DNA of 64,000 nt, taken from Paramacrobiotus metropolitanus. Its lineage: Eukaryota > Tardigrada > Eutardigrada > Parachela > Macrobiotidae. Position numbers and translations under genes: made by a program. The stretch is taken from NCBI RefSeq assembly GCF_019649055.1, contig NW_026570229.1, forward strand, positions 930,001-994,000, given 5' to 3'. The notes beneath the pieces are model-generated. The model saw only the letters and a list, made by a program, of their open reading frames with translations, was not told the origin of the DNA and made no database searches. Shown piece by piece: positions 27,548-38,179 of this stretch; the first letter of the stretch is position 1, and each line of letters begins with the position of its first letter.

Positions 27548-29550
27548 TATAATAATGTTACAATCGAGCATGACGGAGTAATCGTTATATTCGTATACTA
27601 TATATAACGGATGAAGGATGACATGCAGGACAGTAAGGGGGGAGGGTTAATTCCATTAATTAATTACCAATTTAAGGGTATCGCAGTACAAGTACGAACT
27701 AAGTATATGAACAAAGTACCAAAACGGATAAAGGATGACAGGACAGTAAAGGGGGGGGGGGATGATAATTCATGATATTTAGGGGGATAATTCATGATAA
27801 TATAAGAACTTAATTGCCTTTTGCCGCGCTGCCAGCCTGCCACCACTGTGCTGCGCCCGTATTTTTGCTACCGGCATTTTCAATGTCATAAAACAAAGCA
27901 AAAAAGTGCTTGGGAGTGCATGAAAGTGAACGTTTTCGTGCATGCACACGAATTTGGTACCATGTACCGTAACACTTCTCTTAAGCTGCGTTCTCGTTGT
28001 GACTGCGAGCTTTGGGAAATTTTGTACTTCATCGTTTGTTTAGACTGGCGGAAGTCACAATCACACCTGCATAATCATCCTGTCTTGATTCTTCACGCTT
28101 ATTATTATTCTTCACGTGACCATATTATTGATTTTTAGTGAGTGAAATTTTTTACCCTATGAAGTACTGCTATACGTGTCTACGTATAACAGCAACTCAT
28201 GATAATACCCAAAATATTACGTTCTGGATATCCAGTGGTTTATTGCGAGACCGACGGGAATACCACATAACCGACAGGCAGACAAAAGCGCCGTATTGTT
28301 GTACTTATAGGTTTTAGTGTTTTACTGTATGTTTTCTATAATACTCCAATTCATACAGTAGATACTGTAATTGTTTAACATATTCAATTTATATTTATTT
28401 TTAATTTTATTATTTTTTGTGACCGACGGACAAATTAGTGCGTGACCGACGGACAGACAAAATTCCAGTTTACTTGAACATAGAGGACCTTCGCTTCGCT
28501 TCGGTCGATCATGTGGACTACAACTGCAAAGATCCTTCGGAATTCGCTATCAGCTTCCTTATTCATCGCAATATGCCGTAATTACGTCACATGCCAGACT
28601 CAGCTCACTAACCCTGCGCTTGCCTCTTACACCTTGCCGAAGTGCTTTCGATTCCTTGCTTGCCCCGTGTAATGTTCTGCCCGCCCACTTCCGGAAGAAG
28701 TACATCCGCGAATCCCTGCTGCTTTCATATAGCACCAATGCGATGTTCGGTGCAGGTGGCTAATTAATTTTTTCGTTGATTTTTGATTGCATTAGTGTCT
28801 TTTGCGTGATAAATTTGCTAGCAGTTCACAATCTGGCTGGCTGCACGCAGCATCCGAGAGTTAGCGCATAAGATTGCATTATGACTTTTCGTGCTTGGAC
28901 GAACGACTGTATTGGTTAATGCTTTGCCCCATGGATGTGTCTGAAAATAAAAACTATGACGTAAGAACCGATTTATCTACAATTACAAGTACAGCACTCG
29001 ACGGCTGTTCTGCTGCTAAATGTGTTTTTCAAGTTTGATGCCTTTGTCATCAAAATCACCAACAAGCTAATCAAGTTATTGATATCAAGTTATTGCATGA
29101 TCAAGTTATTGTCACTTCCGGTGCGGTTGCGGCATTCAGTGATGGCCGCCTTCGTAGGTTTTCATGTAGCGGCAAAAGTGCCGACGCGCTCGGGATGATG
29201 TTGTGCACGGTCGTGCCGTGGAAATTAAATCAGCAGTACAAAATCTCTTAAGTGCCGATGAGCCTCGCGTTTCGCTGTATAAATAAATGTATGTAGAAAA
29301 GTGCATTCGATGTTATAAGTTGAACATTTGCCTTCAATCTTAACGGCACATCGGCATATTATAGCCTCATTTTTGTTCCTTGGATTTCTACCCTAGGAAG
29401 CCGGCAGGGGAAGTCTGCGTAATAAACTATTTCTGAAAATCGATCGACCGTAAGCGATTATTCATTAACAATTTTACTCCGCCAAAATTCGCTAGTTCAA
29501 AACAATGCCTTATAATCGAGACTCTATTAAATTTTGGTGTTGCGTACCAG
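27548..29550. other. Non-coding; conserved downstream block at 28500-28740
   Basis: An imperfect direct repeat, ACGGATGAAGGATGACATGC at 27607 and ACGGATAAAGGATGACAGG at 27723, ends in G-runs. CGACGGACA-type repeats lie at 28425-28470. The stretch 28500-28740, with CCTTGCCGAAGTGCTTTCG and AAGTACATCCGCGAA, aligns with 51280-51515 after copy D and more weakly with 43960-44200 after copy C. A frame of 105 codons at 27821 is not recognised and is doubtful. Confidence 0.5.
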
Positions 29551-29670
29551 ACTATTGAAATCCATGGTGAGCGAGTGCCGGATATGGGATGGGAAGCCGA
29601 GAAGAAGGCCAGAGCGGACAGATGTCGCCGTTTCGATTAGGAGGTCGAAGACGCGCGCCCATTGCTCCCT

Positions 29671-30675
29671 CTAACCTTCCTTCTGGCCACTTGCCCCCAA
29701 ACAAGACGTTCCGTACAGGTTTACTTGGCTGGGATTGGTCTTCCGAATGTAGCGACGCACACAGGTGCTCTTCCATCGTCCGGCTCGCATAATATCCGGC
29801 TCAGGGATGTTTTCGTCGGCTGCGGTGGTGGCGGCTCCAATGCGAAAGCTGTGGGTGTTTAGGCGGTCGCGTTCAGTGTGGTCCCAGAGCAGCTTCCGGA
29901 TGTGATGCAGCACGGAAGCTCGTGTGAGGTGTTGACCTGCGCGAAAGGTGAAGAGTGGACCATCCGCGCAGGCTTTGGTGGTGCGGCTGTGGTTGTAGCG
30001 TTCGTATGCTCGCACCGGACAAACCGAGCGGTTAGTCGCGTTCAAGCGAAGTACAACGCAACTCCCAAGTTGGTCAGTTTTCGAACGTTTAATGCACACT
30101 GTAATGGCATCGTCTTCCGTCTTCACGTCACGCGACAGCAGAGTGCGATGGCGGTCATGAGACGTCGGTGATGGTGAGACGAGCTCGCTTATCCGCAGAA
30201 AACCAAAGAATGCCATCGTGAAGGCACACCACAGCATGCTAGCGTCGACGGTGTGCAGCGAGCTGAGTCGTAAGCGGTCCTTCAGCTGACGCATTAAGTG
30301 CATGTTGATCGGTAACCTTTTGTCTGGACTGGACGCCGACAGTCGGACGAAACCACTAATCGTGCGTTTCACGATGTCGGCATTGGCTGGACTTTCCGCA
30401 TCGGCTTCGCGGTGTAGGTTATGGATGGCGGCCACGTAAACTTTGGCAGTATTTACGCTGGCGCCTTCGTCATGTAAGCTGGCGATGAATCGGGCGACTG
30501 TGGTAGGATGTGCTGGCAGTGGAATAAGACGGTGTGTGGCGCAGTAGTTGGTAAAGCGTGTTGCGCCGGCGCGGTAAGTGGATCGTGTGGACGTTGCGAT
30601 GTGGGCTTCCAAGAGACGGCTCAGTGATGGGATATCCCGTAGGTTTGTCGAAGATCGTCGAAGATGTTCGGGCAC
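29671..30675 (-). CDS. Tyrosine recombinase of the DIRS element (334 codons)
   Basis: It would integrate the circular DNA copy without target duplication. The catalytic set is visible: R161 in FLRISELV, H275 and R278 in HSFRIGAAT, W301 in AGRWKS and Y309 in RRYIR, with a K in IKRSKT near 196-199. The N-terminal part (about 20-110) is the SAM-like arm-binding domain (STYRAGATRF, the VARFIASLHDE region). No stop interrupts it, but it opens with a GTG; the actual start would lie upstream, overlapping RNase H in another frame as is usual in DIRS elements. Upstream parts are broken, so autonomous activity is unlikely. Confidence 0.85.
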   Translation of the reverse strand: MPEHLRRSSTNLRDIPSLSRLLEAHIATSTRSTYRAGATRFTNYCATHRLIPLPAHPTTVARFIASLHDEGASVNTAKVYVAAIHNLHREADAESPANADIVKRTISGFVRLSASSPDKRLPINMHLMRQLKDRLRLSSLHTVDASMLWCAFTMAFFGFLRISELVSPSPTSHDRHRTLLSRDVKTEDDAITVCIKRSKTDQLGSCVVLRLNATNRSVCPVRAYERYNHSRTTKACADGPLFTFRAGQHLTRASVLHHIRKLLWDHTERDRLNTHSFRIGAATTAADENIPEPDIMRAGRWKSTCVRRYIRKTNPSQVNLYGTSCLGASGQKEG

Positions 30676-30744
30676 GGCGTTGGATGAGCGGCTGCTAGCG
30701 GTGCGAGACGTCGGAAACGGGAAACCTGGAAACGAGATAGTGCA

Positions 30745-31392
30745 TCAGCTATGCCGTTGTCCACACCTTGTCCACACCTCTGACGTCATGTTGTTATCCG
30801 CGGCTGCAGCCGTCATGCGACGCATGAGGTCAAGCACGCCTGGATTGGTGGATTTCAGACTCTCCCACGCCAGCGTCGCGCCCTCGTTGTCGGTGTGGAA
30901 GATAATCTTCCAGCACCACAACCGCTTCCCCCAAACAAGCATTGCAAGCAAGATCGGGACCATTTCCAAGTACTGGATTGGCACAGAGAGGTCATGAATC
31001 CAGGTGGGCCAACGCTGTTGGAACCATTCACCACTGAAGTACGCCCCGAGGCCAGTAGTGCCGGAGGCGTCGGTGTACAGGTTGAAGATGTCGGAGGTAC
31101 TCCACGATTGTTTAATAAAAGAGGCTGTGCCGTTTCATTTTGGAAGGAAGGTGAGCCACCACTGGATGTCCCGGTGGAAGTCAGGTGAGAGGTTCAGTGA
31201 GCGCTGGCCATGTTGTTCAGATAGAAGCCGGATGAGCCGGCGGGTAAATAGGCGACTGGTTGGTACGCATTTAGAGGCGAACTGCAGCGTGCCGATCAAG
31301 CTTTGGAGCTCTGATGCAGTACAGTGGGTACGGTTCGACCAAGCTTGGAGTGTGTCCAGGATTTCACACGTTACAGTAAGAAAAAATTGCAC
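30745..31392 (-). pseudogene. RT end and RNase H of the DIRS element, broken
   Basis: 31392-31138 encodes the end of RT with ELQSLIGTLQFASKCVP and WWLTFLP. An in-frame TGA at 31135-31137 falls where this family has tryptophan. The frame then continues through FNLYTDASGTTGLGAY and IFHTDNEGATLAWESLKS, which are RNase H motifs. A tandem duplication of 11 bp (30758-30768 and 30769-30779) then shifts the frame just before NGIADALSRF. Two independent breaks show decay. Confidence 0.8.
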
Positions 31393-31940
31393 ACGTTACA
31401 CAGTCGTCAGTTTAACAAAATAGTCAAGTTACGCTAGTGGCGATAATCGAGAATGAATTCTGCAGTCAGTCAGGTTAGCATGATAAGGACATCGTATCCG
31501 GGAAAAATAACATTGTAGGTCAGCGAAACAATGACAGCCAGAGAGCAAAAACAGGTCACCCGGATTTTAACTCTAGTTAATGGATTAACTAACACTTAAC
31601 TTAGGCAAAAATGACCTGATGTCGTTATATTCAAACTGGAGTACTTTTGCTAAAACTTTTGCGCGCTCCCAACCTTTTTTGAAAATTATTACAATGGATG
31701 GCGTAGCCGTATGACTTATCTGTGCCAACTTGAAACCAGAAAAGGTAGTATGGGAACTATGGAACAGACTTTCGAAAGCAAACCGGTGTACAGAACCGGT
31801 TCGCAGGGCTTTGTGACTATGATTGCCGACTGTATCTATTATTTTTATTTTGTGCTACAAAGTACAGTACGAGTGCAGACTTTGGTCTTATTCCGTATGC
31901 GAGCGTCCTTACTAGCAAATAACGGCGTGGCTTAAGGCTG
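31393..31940. other. Non-coding upstream of copy B
   Basis: No gene seen. A frame at 31711-31935 has no recognisable features. No clear TATA box stands before the motif at 31941. Confidence 0.5.
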
Positions 31941-31957
31941 TTGCATGATCTCATCTT
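31941..31957 (+). promoter_or_regulatory. Promoter-proximal motif of copy B
   Basis: TTGCATGATCTCATCTT, followed by CCAACAAATGGGTC, which is also present in A (19458) and similar in D. It lies 145 bp before the ATG. Confidence 0.55.
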
Positions 31958-32085
31958 ACGCCAACAAATGGGTCTCTACTCTGTTCGAAGCTGTCACCGC
32001 TTGTCAGCAGTCGCGATGGGAGACGGGTAAACATCTATTTATACTGTTTTGCATTGACGTGATTTCAGCTAGTTTTTGTGCAATA

Positions 32086-35000
32086 ATGGGGATCAGAAAA
32101 TGCTTAATTTATTTTATGGACAAGGAAATGTGGTCGTCTTATCCAGAGATTTTGACGGAATCCGCTTTGGTGTTGTGGTTCGCATGCCAGATTTGTTTGA
32201 AATTTGGACTGCGCGTTCTCCCTGAATGGCGAACCAGTCGACTGGATCCTGACAATCACAACAACTTCGATTCTCTCCTCGAACTGTCTGGACATGTAAG
32301 TCTCGCTTGCAACAAGTGATTTAAGGTGTTATATTGCGTATTATGATAAAATTACAACTTACTGGTTTGGAAACGTATTTTTTTGTATCTTACCAGGGAC
32401 GCGTACCGGCCCCCCTCTCAGAAAAATTTCATTTTTTGCAGGATGACAGAGTAACAATAGGGTATACCTAAAAAAATAATTTCTTCTGCCATGATCAGTA
32501 GGGCGTGGCTAAACAAAATTAAAAATTTAAAGATACTGTACTCTATGTCATGTTATAGCCTATAAATCGTAGTGAATTATTTTTTTAGAGATAGATCTGT
32601 ACATCATTCTTACTTCGGTTTCGTGCAATCAGTATTTGTGCTAAAAAGTGATAGCGCAAACTGAGAACTGAAATATAAAATGAAATAAAAATCTGAGCAC
32701 CTGCAGATTCACTCTTAAAAATAACCACCACCTGCTAGTCTCGCGAGTACCGCGAACCACTTTTACCTTTTTGACAATAGCTACAGGTTCTAATACATAC
32801 CTATATCAAATAGTTATTATTCATACTTATATTATCATACTTGCTTACAGACTGTTACATCGTGCTCATGCGCAGGTGTACATATAAATATTTACGTCAA
32901 CCGGTCAAGGTCAAATACATGTACTAACATCGTGTACTTAAATGTTCGACTTGGTAACGGCCGACGCGTTTCCGCCAACGAAATGGCGGACCACCCTGGG
33001 GCTCAGTTACCGTAGCTTATTAATTATCAACCCGTGGTAAATAAATAGTGTAAGACTATTGGACGAGGCTTTTATTTTGGTAAGGATTTCTATTAATTAT
33101 GCACTAATGAGCCTTTCATTCACGGTCACTTGTAATGTGTGAACATTATTGTAATAAAATGTAATGTGCAAATTACAGATAAAAGGTACTGTGTATAATG
33201 TAATAATCAAAAATTACCCATTAATTTGTACGGTACCTCTAGTAACTATTCGCATTTATCATTTTCTAAAAGTCCTTGGACTGTATATCGGAAGGGCTAC
33301 AAAGCCTACAATCATGATAGACCAATGCTCATTAACATTTTTTTTCAACCTTTTGCAGAAGGTCAACTCTTGCTTCTGGGAAGACGTCATGTCGGGATGG
33401 ACACAACCGCATCCGGTGGCAGTTCACCGTTCGGCACTGGCTGGATTGGATGTACTAGTCCCGACTGCGGCGAGCCGAGCCTTCGCCTATGTGACCACCT
33501 GGATGACCGTTGCCCTTACGGCCGTCGTCACTGTCTCACTGGTTCTCCTGGTCTGCGTCAATCGCCGCTGGACATCTCCGGTATCAAAGCACCAAATCTC
33601 ACACTGCCGTGAGCTTGCGGCGTGGATCGGAAAGCATAGTTGGGTTGCCGACGAATGCACTCCGCCGCTGGACATCATGATCCTCTTATACGTGGTTGCC
33701 TTAGGTGGCCTCTTTTGCCTTCTGTTTACGAACGATATGGTCTTTGTCGCCATACCAGTGGTGGTTGTAGCATGGCAGACAATTAGATCGGCAGGTATGA
33801 TCCTTGGTCCGTCCGCGGTGCATCCGTGCTGCAGCGCCACCACGGAAATGTCAATTTACCAGATACTCTTGATGCATGCGGTAACCAGCGCCTTCAGCTT
33901 CTCCGTTTACTATGGTATTTGGATATTATGCAGCGCAGTTCCAGTGGTTCTTCTAGCGTGGATGGCAGTTGTACTGGCCGTCACTGTATGTGGGACGTCC
34001 GCGGTGCTCCCTGGCTGCATGGTCTTCGTTATTGTATTGGCTGTTTATTGTGCCGGCAGAATTTGGGGATTGTGGATGAATGAGACCTATTTTGCACTGA
34101 TTAAAAGGAAAATAAGGTAAACGATTTTTGTTCATTTTAACGTTAACTTATTAACGGTACTGACATGCTGTGTGGGAGCCGCACTACGCCTGCCGCTCTA
34201 GATAGCCAGCCAAACTCAAGCGTATATCGAGCACTGGTGAGGTGAGATGCTCAATAACATCACACAAATCTGATACAAAATGCGAGGCTTCCGCTATTAC
34301 ACCTTCGCTCGCTTTCCCTAACGATGATCACAACCAAGCACTCGGGATCTCTTGTACATTTTAGCCGTCATAAATGTGCATAAATCACACTCTTAACACA
34401 CTCGGACCAAGCCCAGACTCACCAGGGCACATTTCCCTGGGCCAAACTCAGAACATTTCTGCGTACAAATGTCGAATATTGCACTAGTATGCATAAAAAA
34501 TAAATTTATCTGCTGTGGTTCAAAGTGCGTGGTCAAACAAAAGTTAAATGCATACAAGATTCCATGTATATAATTACATTAAATGTACTCTGAACACAAC
34601 TAATGTGTTTAATTGAAATAAACAGTGTTACCTTAGTGGTAGTTAGTGCAACTAAAGACGTCTCTGCACTTTCTTAATTCGACTGTTGACAGGCAAATAA
34701 GGCAATCGCCTGCTGTGGAATCCATCAGGAAACATTTATCCAACGATCCATTACATAAAAAGGCGTTCGCGGGCACAGACAAGCACCAACGACAAGCGCA
34801 GTGGGAAAGGGCAGCTTGCAGCTTTAAGGTGTTTACTCTTGGATGCTTTGCCGTTTGCTACTATGTCTGGCCCTTGTGCCAAGGATTTCCCTTTATCTTT
34901 CGATGGCAGACCGACACCGGAAGCAGCAACTGGACCTACTGGCGCACCGTTAATACGACAGGGACCTGCAACAAACACGGAACAGTACGTACATACACGC

Positions 35001-36540
35001 CTTTTTGAGCTACCTTTAATTTATTAACGAACATAATATGATTCTTTGCGCATTATTGTCCGTTCAACTGTAGGTTTACTATGGTACTTCCCGCTACTGC
35101 AGCCCTGGTCTTCAGAAACTGAATGTTTTGCTAACCAAAGAAAAAATGCTTTGGCGGCAACCTTGAACCTGAAATGAATTAAGAAAGCAAGAAAACAAAT
35201 TTTCAGTGCGGTTTTTCAGAACATAATTGGCAATATTAATTTTGGTTGTACCCCATTTTTATATTATTTGTGCCTTATTGATTAAACTGATCAGTAAATG
35301 TTATTTTTTATGCTGAACTTATTCAATCAGATTATAGGTAATTAAACCACAGACGTTTTGGAAACCAAAAAGGTCTACTCTAGACAAAAAAGCGGCAAGA
35401 TTTTTAAACAGTAACAAGGACTATCGTACAAGTTTCAAGAACTCTTTTAGACATTCGATCAAAACGCCGCCATGCTGTCTTACTGGGTGGATCTGCAATC
35501 AGAAGAACTGCAGTCAGCGCATACCGCCAATTCGGATCTGCTGGCCAGCTTCACTCCATCCTTCTCATCCGCCGTTGGCTGGATATTCCTGGTATGGTGT
35601 GGAGCCTTGTCCGGGCTTAGTCATGTACCTTTTGAGGCCTTAATATGCGTGGAAAATATCGTCTTTGTCATCGCTATCTTGGTCATCGGCGGACTCCTCG
35701 TTCGTAACGGTGTCCGTGCCTGCTACAAAAAATGGCGTCGGCGTGTCGTATCACAGCGAAAGAAAAACGCCGCCGACAGGTTAGTACTCGTAACTACGCA
35801 ACTTGGAACAGACCGTGTTTCGTAGATTATAACGCAATTAGATAATTTTTAAAACCATTATTATTTTCAAATTTAGCAAAAATCTCTTGAAAGAAGTTAA
35901 GGTTCAAGTGCGTTTTGTACCAGCAACTAGTGTACCATGTAATGGGTGCCCTATACCTTTAGATGGCCACACAACTTTTACGTAATTAAGGTGCGTGCTT
36001 GAAAAAATCGTCGTGTTTTGATGTTTCAGTGATAAGTCGTGGAACTCGTTAACTGCAGAACTTGTATCAGATGATATCGAGACAGGAAATGAGGTTGCTA
36101 ACCAGGAAATATCAAGAAAGGAAGCTAGGCCCGGCGCACGCGTGACTGCTGCGTGCACACAAAAGACTGACACTCCGAAAAACACAGACCTGACAGTATC
36201 CTGCTGCTTGTGTACGAGACTACGTTACTGCATCTATGAGGGAGTGAGCAATGTTTGGTTATTCTTGCTGACCACCCATTGCCCGCTAGTCGGCCTGGTG
36301 CTTTCGTATTCCCTGGTCGGGCTGTTCCTGCCTGAACGTTTCCAGCTGCCCGGTCTTCTGCTGCTGTTGACCGCGTACAGTATTTGGATGTACCTCTGGT
36401 TGGTGAAGTCAGCGCGGCAGATGCGGAGCGTTGTGCGATCCGGTCAAAAGGAGCGCAAAGACCGCAGCGTTAGGTTTAGAGACGGCTCTTGGGCTGCCCC
36501 GCTCCAGCCTCCTGCAGTAAGAACGCCTTGTATCCGATGA
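32086..36540 (+). CDS. Family copy B: multi-pass membrane protein, 699 aa
   Basis: Exons 32086-32295, 33359-34116, 34693-34984, 35451-35779 and 36030-36540 give 700 codons with no break; all borders are GT-AG and phases match the other copies (0, 2, 0, 2). The start is the ATG before GIRKCLIYF, matching the first-exon start of A, C and D. Exon 2 is 186 bp longer than in C and D. The residues around DIMILLYVVALGGLF...LGPSAVHPC and IYQILLMHAVTSAF...CGTSAVLPGC are two versions of the same membrane segment pair, so one segment was duplicated inside the exon. Exon 3 keeps NWTYW and sequons, and exon 5 keeps HCPLVGLVLSYSLVGL. Function unknown; a plasma or organelle membrane is likely. Nearest relative here is C. 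Confidence 0.88.
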
Positions 36541-37783
36541 TTCAGCTGGCTTCCGGCTGTTGGGTTGTTAATGCATTTGCGGCATCGGGCGCCATTGTTA
36601 CTGCCATAAGGAAGCTGCAAATATTTTTTTGGTTGCAATGGTATCTAATCCTTGGCTTTTTTGATTAAACATTAGCTTACTTAATTACCGTATTTTACGA
36701 ACTAAAGACTTTTTTTCATAGGGTCACTGTTTTTTCGTAAGGGTTTGGGGTCTTTATTTTGGGAGGGGCTTCCATTAATCATGCACGGTTAATGGACAAG
36801 TGTTTTGCAAGAGTTTTATCCGTCTTAATATACCCGCGTAACACTCGAATGTTCGATAGAAAAACCTGTGTATCATTGCATTACGCAAACAGCAAAACAT
36901 TAACCGGTATAACGAAAACAATAAACACTTTATACGGTTACCACTAATATGATTATTGCCGCTAATAACTGTTAAAACTGATCCAAGTTGTAATAGTTTC
37001 GGACTATTTTTCCTGAGGGACAGGGTCAGTTTCTGACGGCAAGGCATGTGTCGGAACTTCGGGACGGGCTTCTCAATCAGCCGCGAAGGGACAATTATTG
37101 ATAAAACGCATTATATCGGAAGACGTAATTTTGTAAAATACAAACATATTGCTGTTAATTCGTCTTTGTAAAATACAACACATTTGTCTTTGGCACCAAA
37201 AAAGCCGCCGCTGCATTTGCGTTTAACTGGATACAATTACTAACCGCCAGGAGTTATTCTTAGCTTTATAAAAATATAGTGATTGCTTCGTGTTTGTACA
37301 GAAAACCCCACAGTGTATGCTTGTTTTCTGCAGACCGTCAAATAAGTATAGCGCCGAGGTGAGCCGCACCAGTACCCATGTTGTTGTTTACTGTTGAGTC
37401 GTTGACTAGCCTGACTGATTTACCATGTACTGGGCCATATGGCGTCTGGTCACGTGGCTTAGGAAGTGGCAAAGTGCATTCAGTAGAGGATTGCAGTATT
37501 AGAATGAGTCAACAGTCACGTACACAGTTACGATGCGAATCAATTTTCATCCTGTGTCAGCTGGAGAATTTAATTTTACGAGCGACTGTAACTAATCACA
37601 GACAGGGAATACATGTATATTGTCCATGTTTTCTGTATATCGAAATAATTTGCTAACCGAAAATTGCTTTATATACGTAACTAAAATTGGAAAACTTCCT
37701 TGTTGCAAACAATGTATTTTGTATCTGTAAGACTGTAACCGTCACCTGCACATAGTATCTATGTATTTGGGCTCTTAAGGTAT
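36541..37783 (+). other. Non-coding between B and C
   Basis: It holds a variant of the 3'-flank motif (GGCATCGGGCGCCATTGTTA at 36581) soon after the stop of B. The inverted partner seen in A, C and D was not found. Otherwise no gene or repeat is recognised. Confidence 0.5.
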
Positions 37784-38179
37784 ATGGGCTTCATTTCTGC
37801 ACGGGCACAAGTACGACAAATATCGATACTAATTCGCATAAGATGGTTGATTTCGGCAGTCGATTTTTTAAACAAGCTACCGCAGTCAGCAGCGTTCTCC
37901 GTACAAAGCAACAGTAAACCGGATTTTCTCATAGTTCGGCCAGCAGACCTTCCGGTACTTATACCAGTTAATGTCTTACAGTTAGTCGTTTGTACTCAAC
38001 TTGAGCTCTCAAACAACGCAGCCGCTGATGGTTAAATACAGAGCTTTACGTTGTTGACATGATACCACACGAAACACTGAGTCTTTACTCTGACCATGGT
38101 TGCCGTCGCTCTCAGTTGTCAGTGAACTCTTGTTCGCATCGTTTGGCAAGCCCTTGATTTTTGAACCATTTTCGCTAAA

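Larger units (their letters stand above)
29671..31392 (-). mobile_element. 5'-truncated DIRS-type retroelement
   Basis: On the minus strand, in order: the end of a reverse transcriptase, an RNase H, and a tyrosine recombinase in an overlapping frame. This order and the recombinase in place of a DDE integrase define DIRS-like elements. Most of RT and the 5' end are missing, and no terminal inverted repeats were found. It lies between copies A and B. Confidence 0.85.

Noticed and set aside
29671-30675. Host or phage-type recombinase gene.
   Set aside because: The RT and RNase H remnants directly upstream in the same orientation make it part of a DIRS element.
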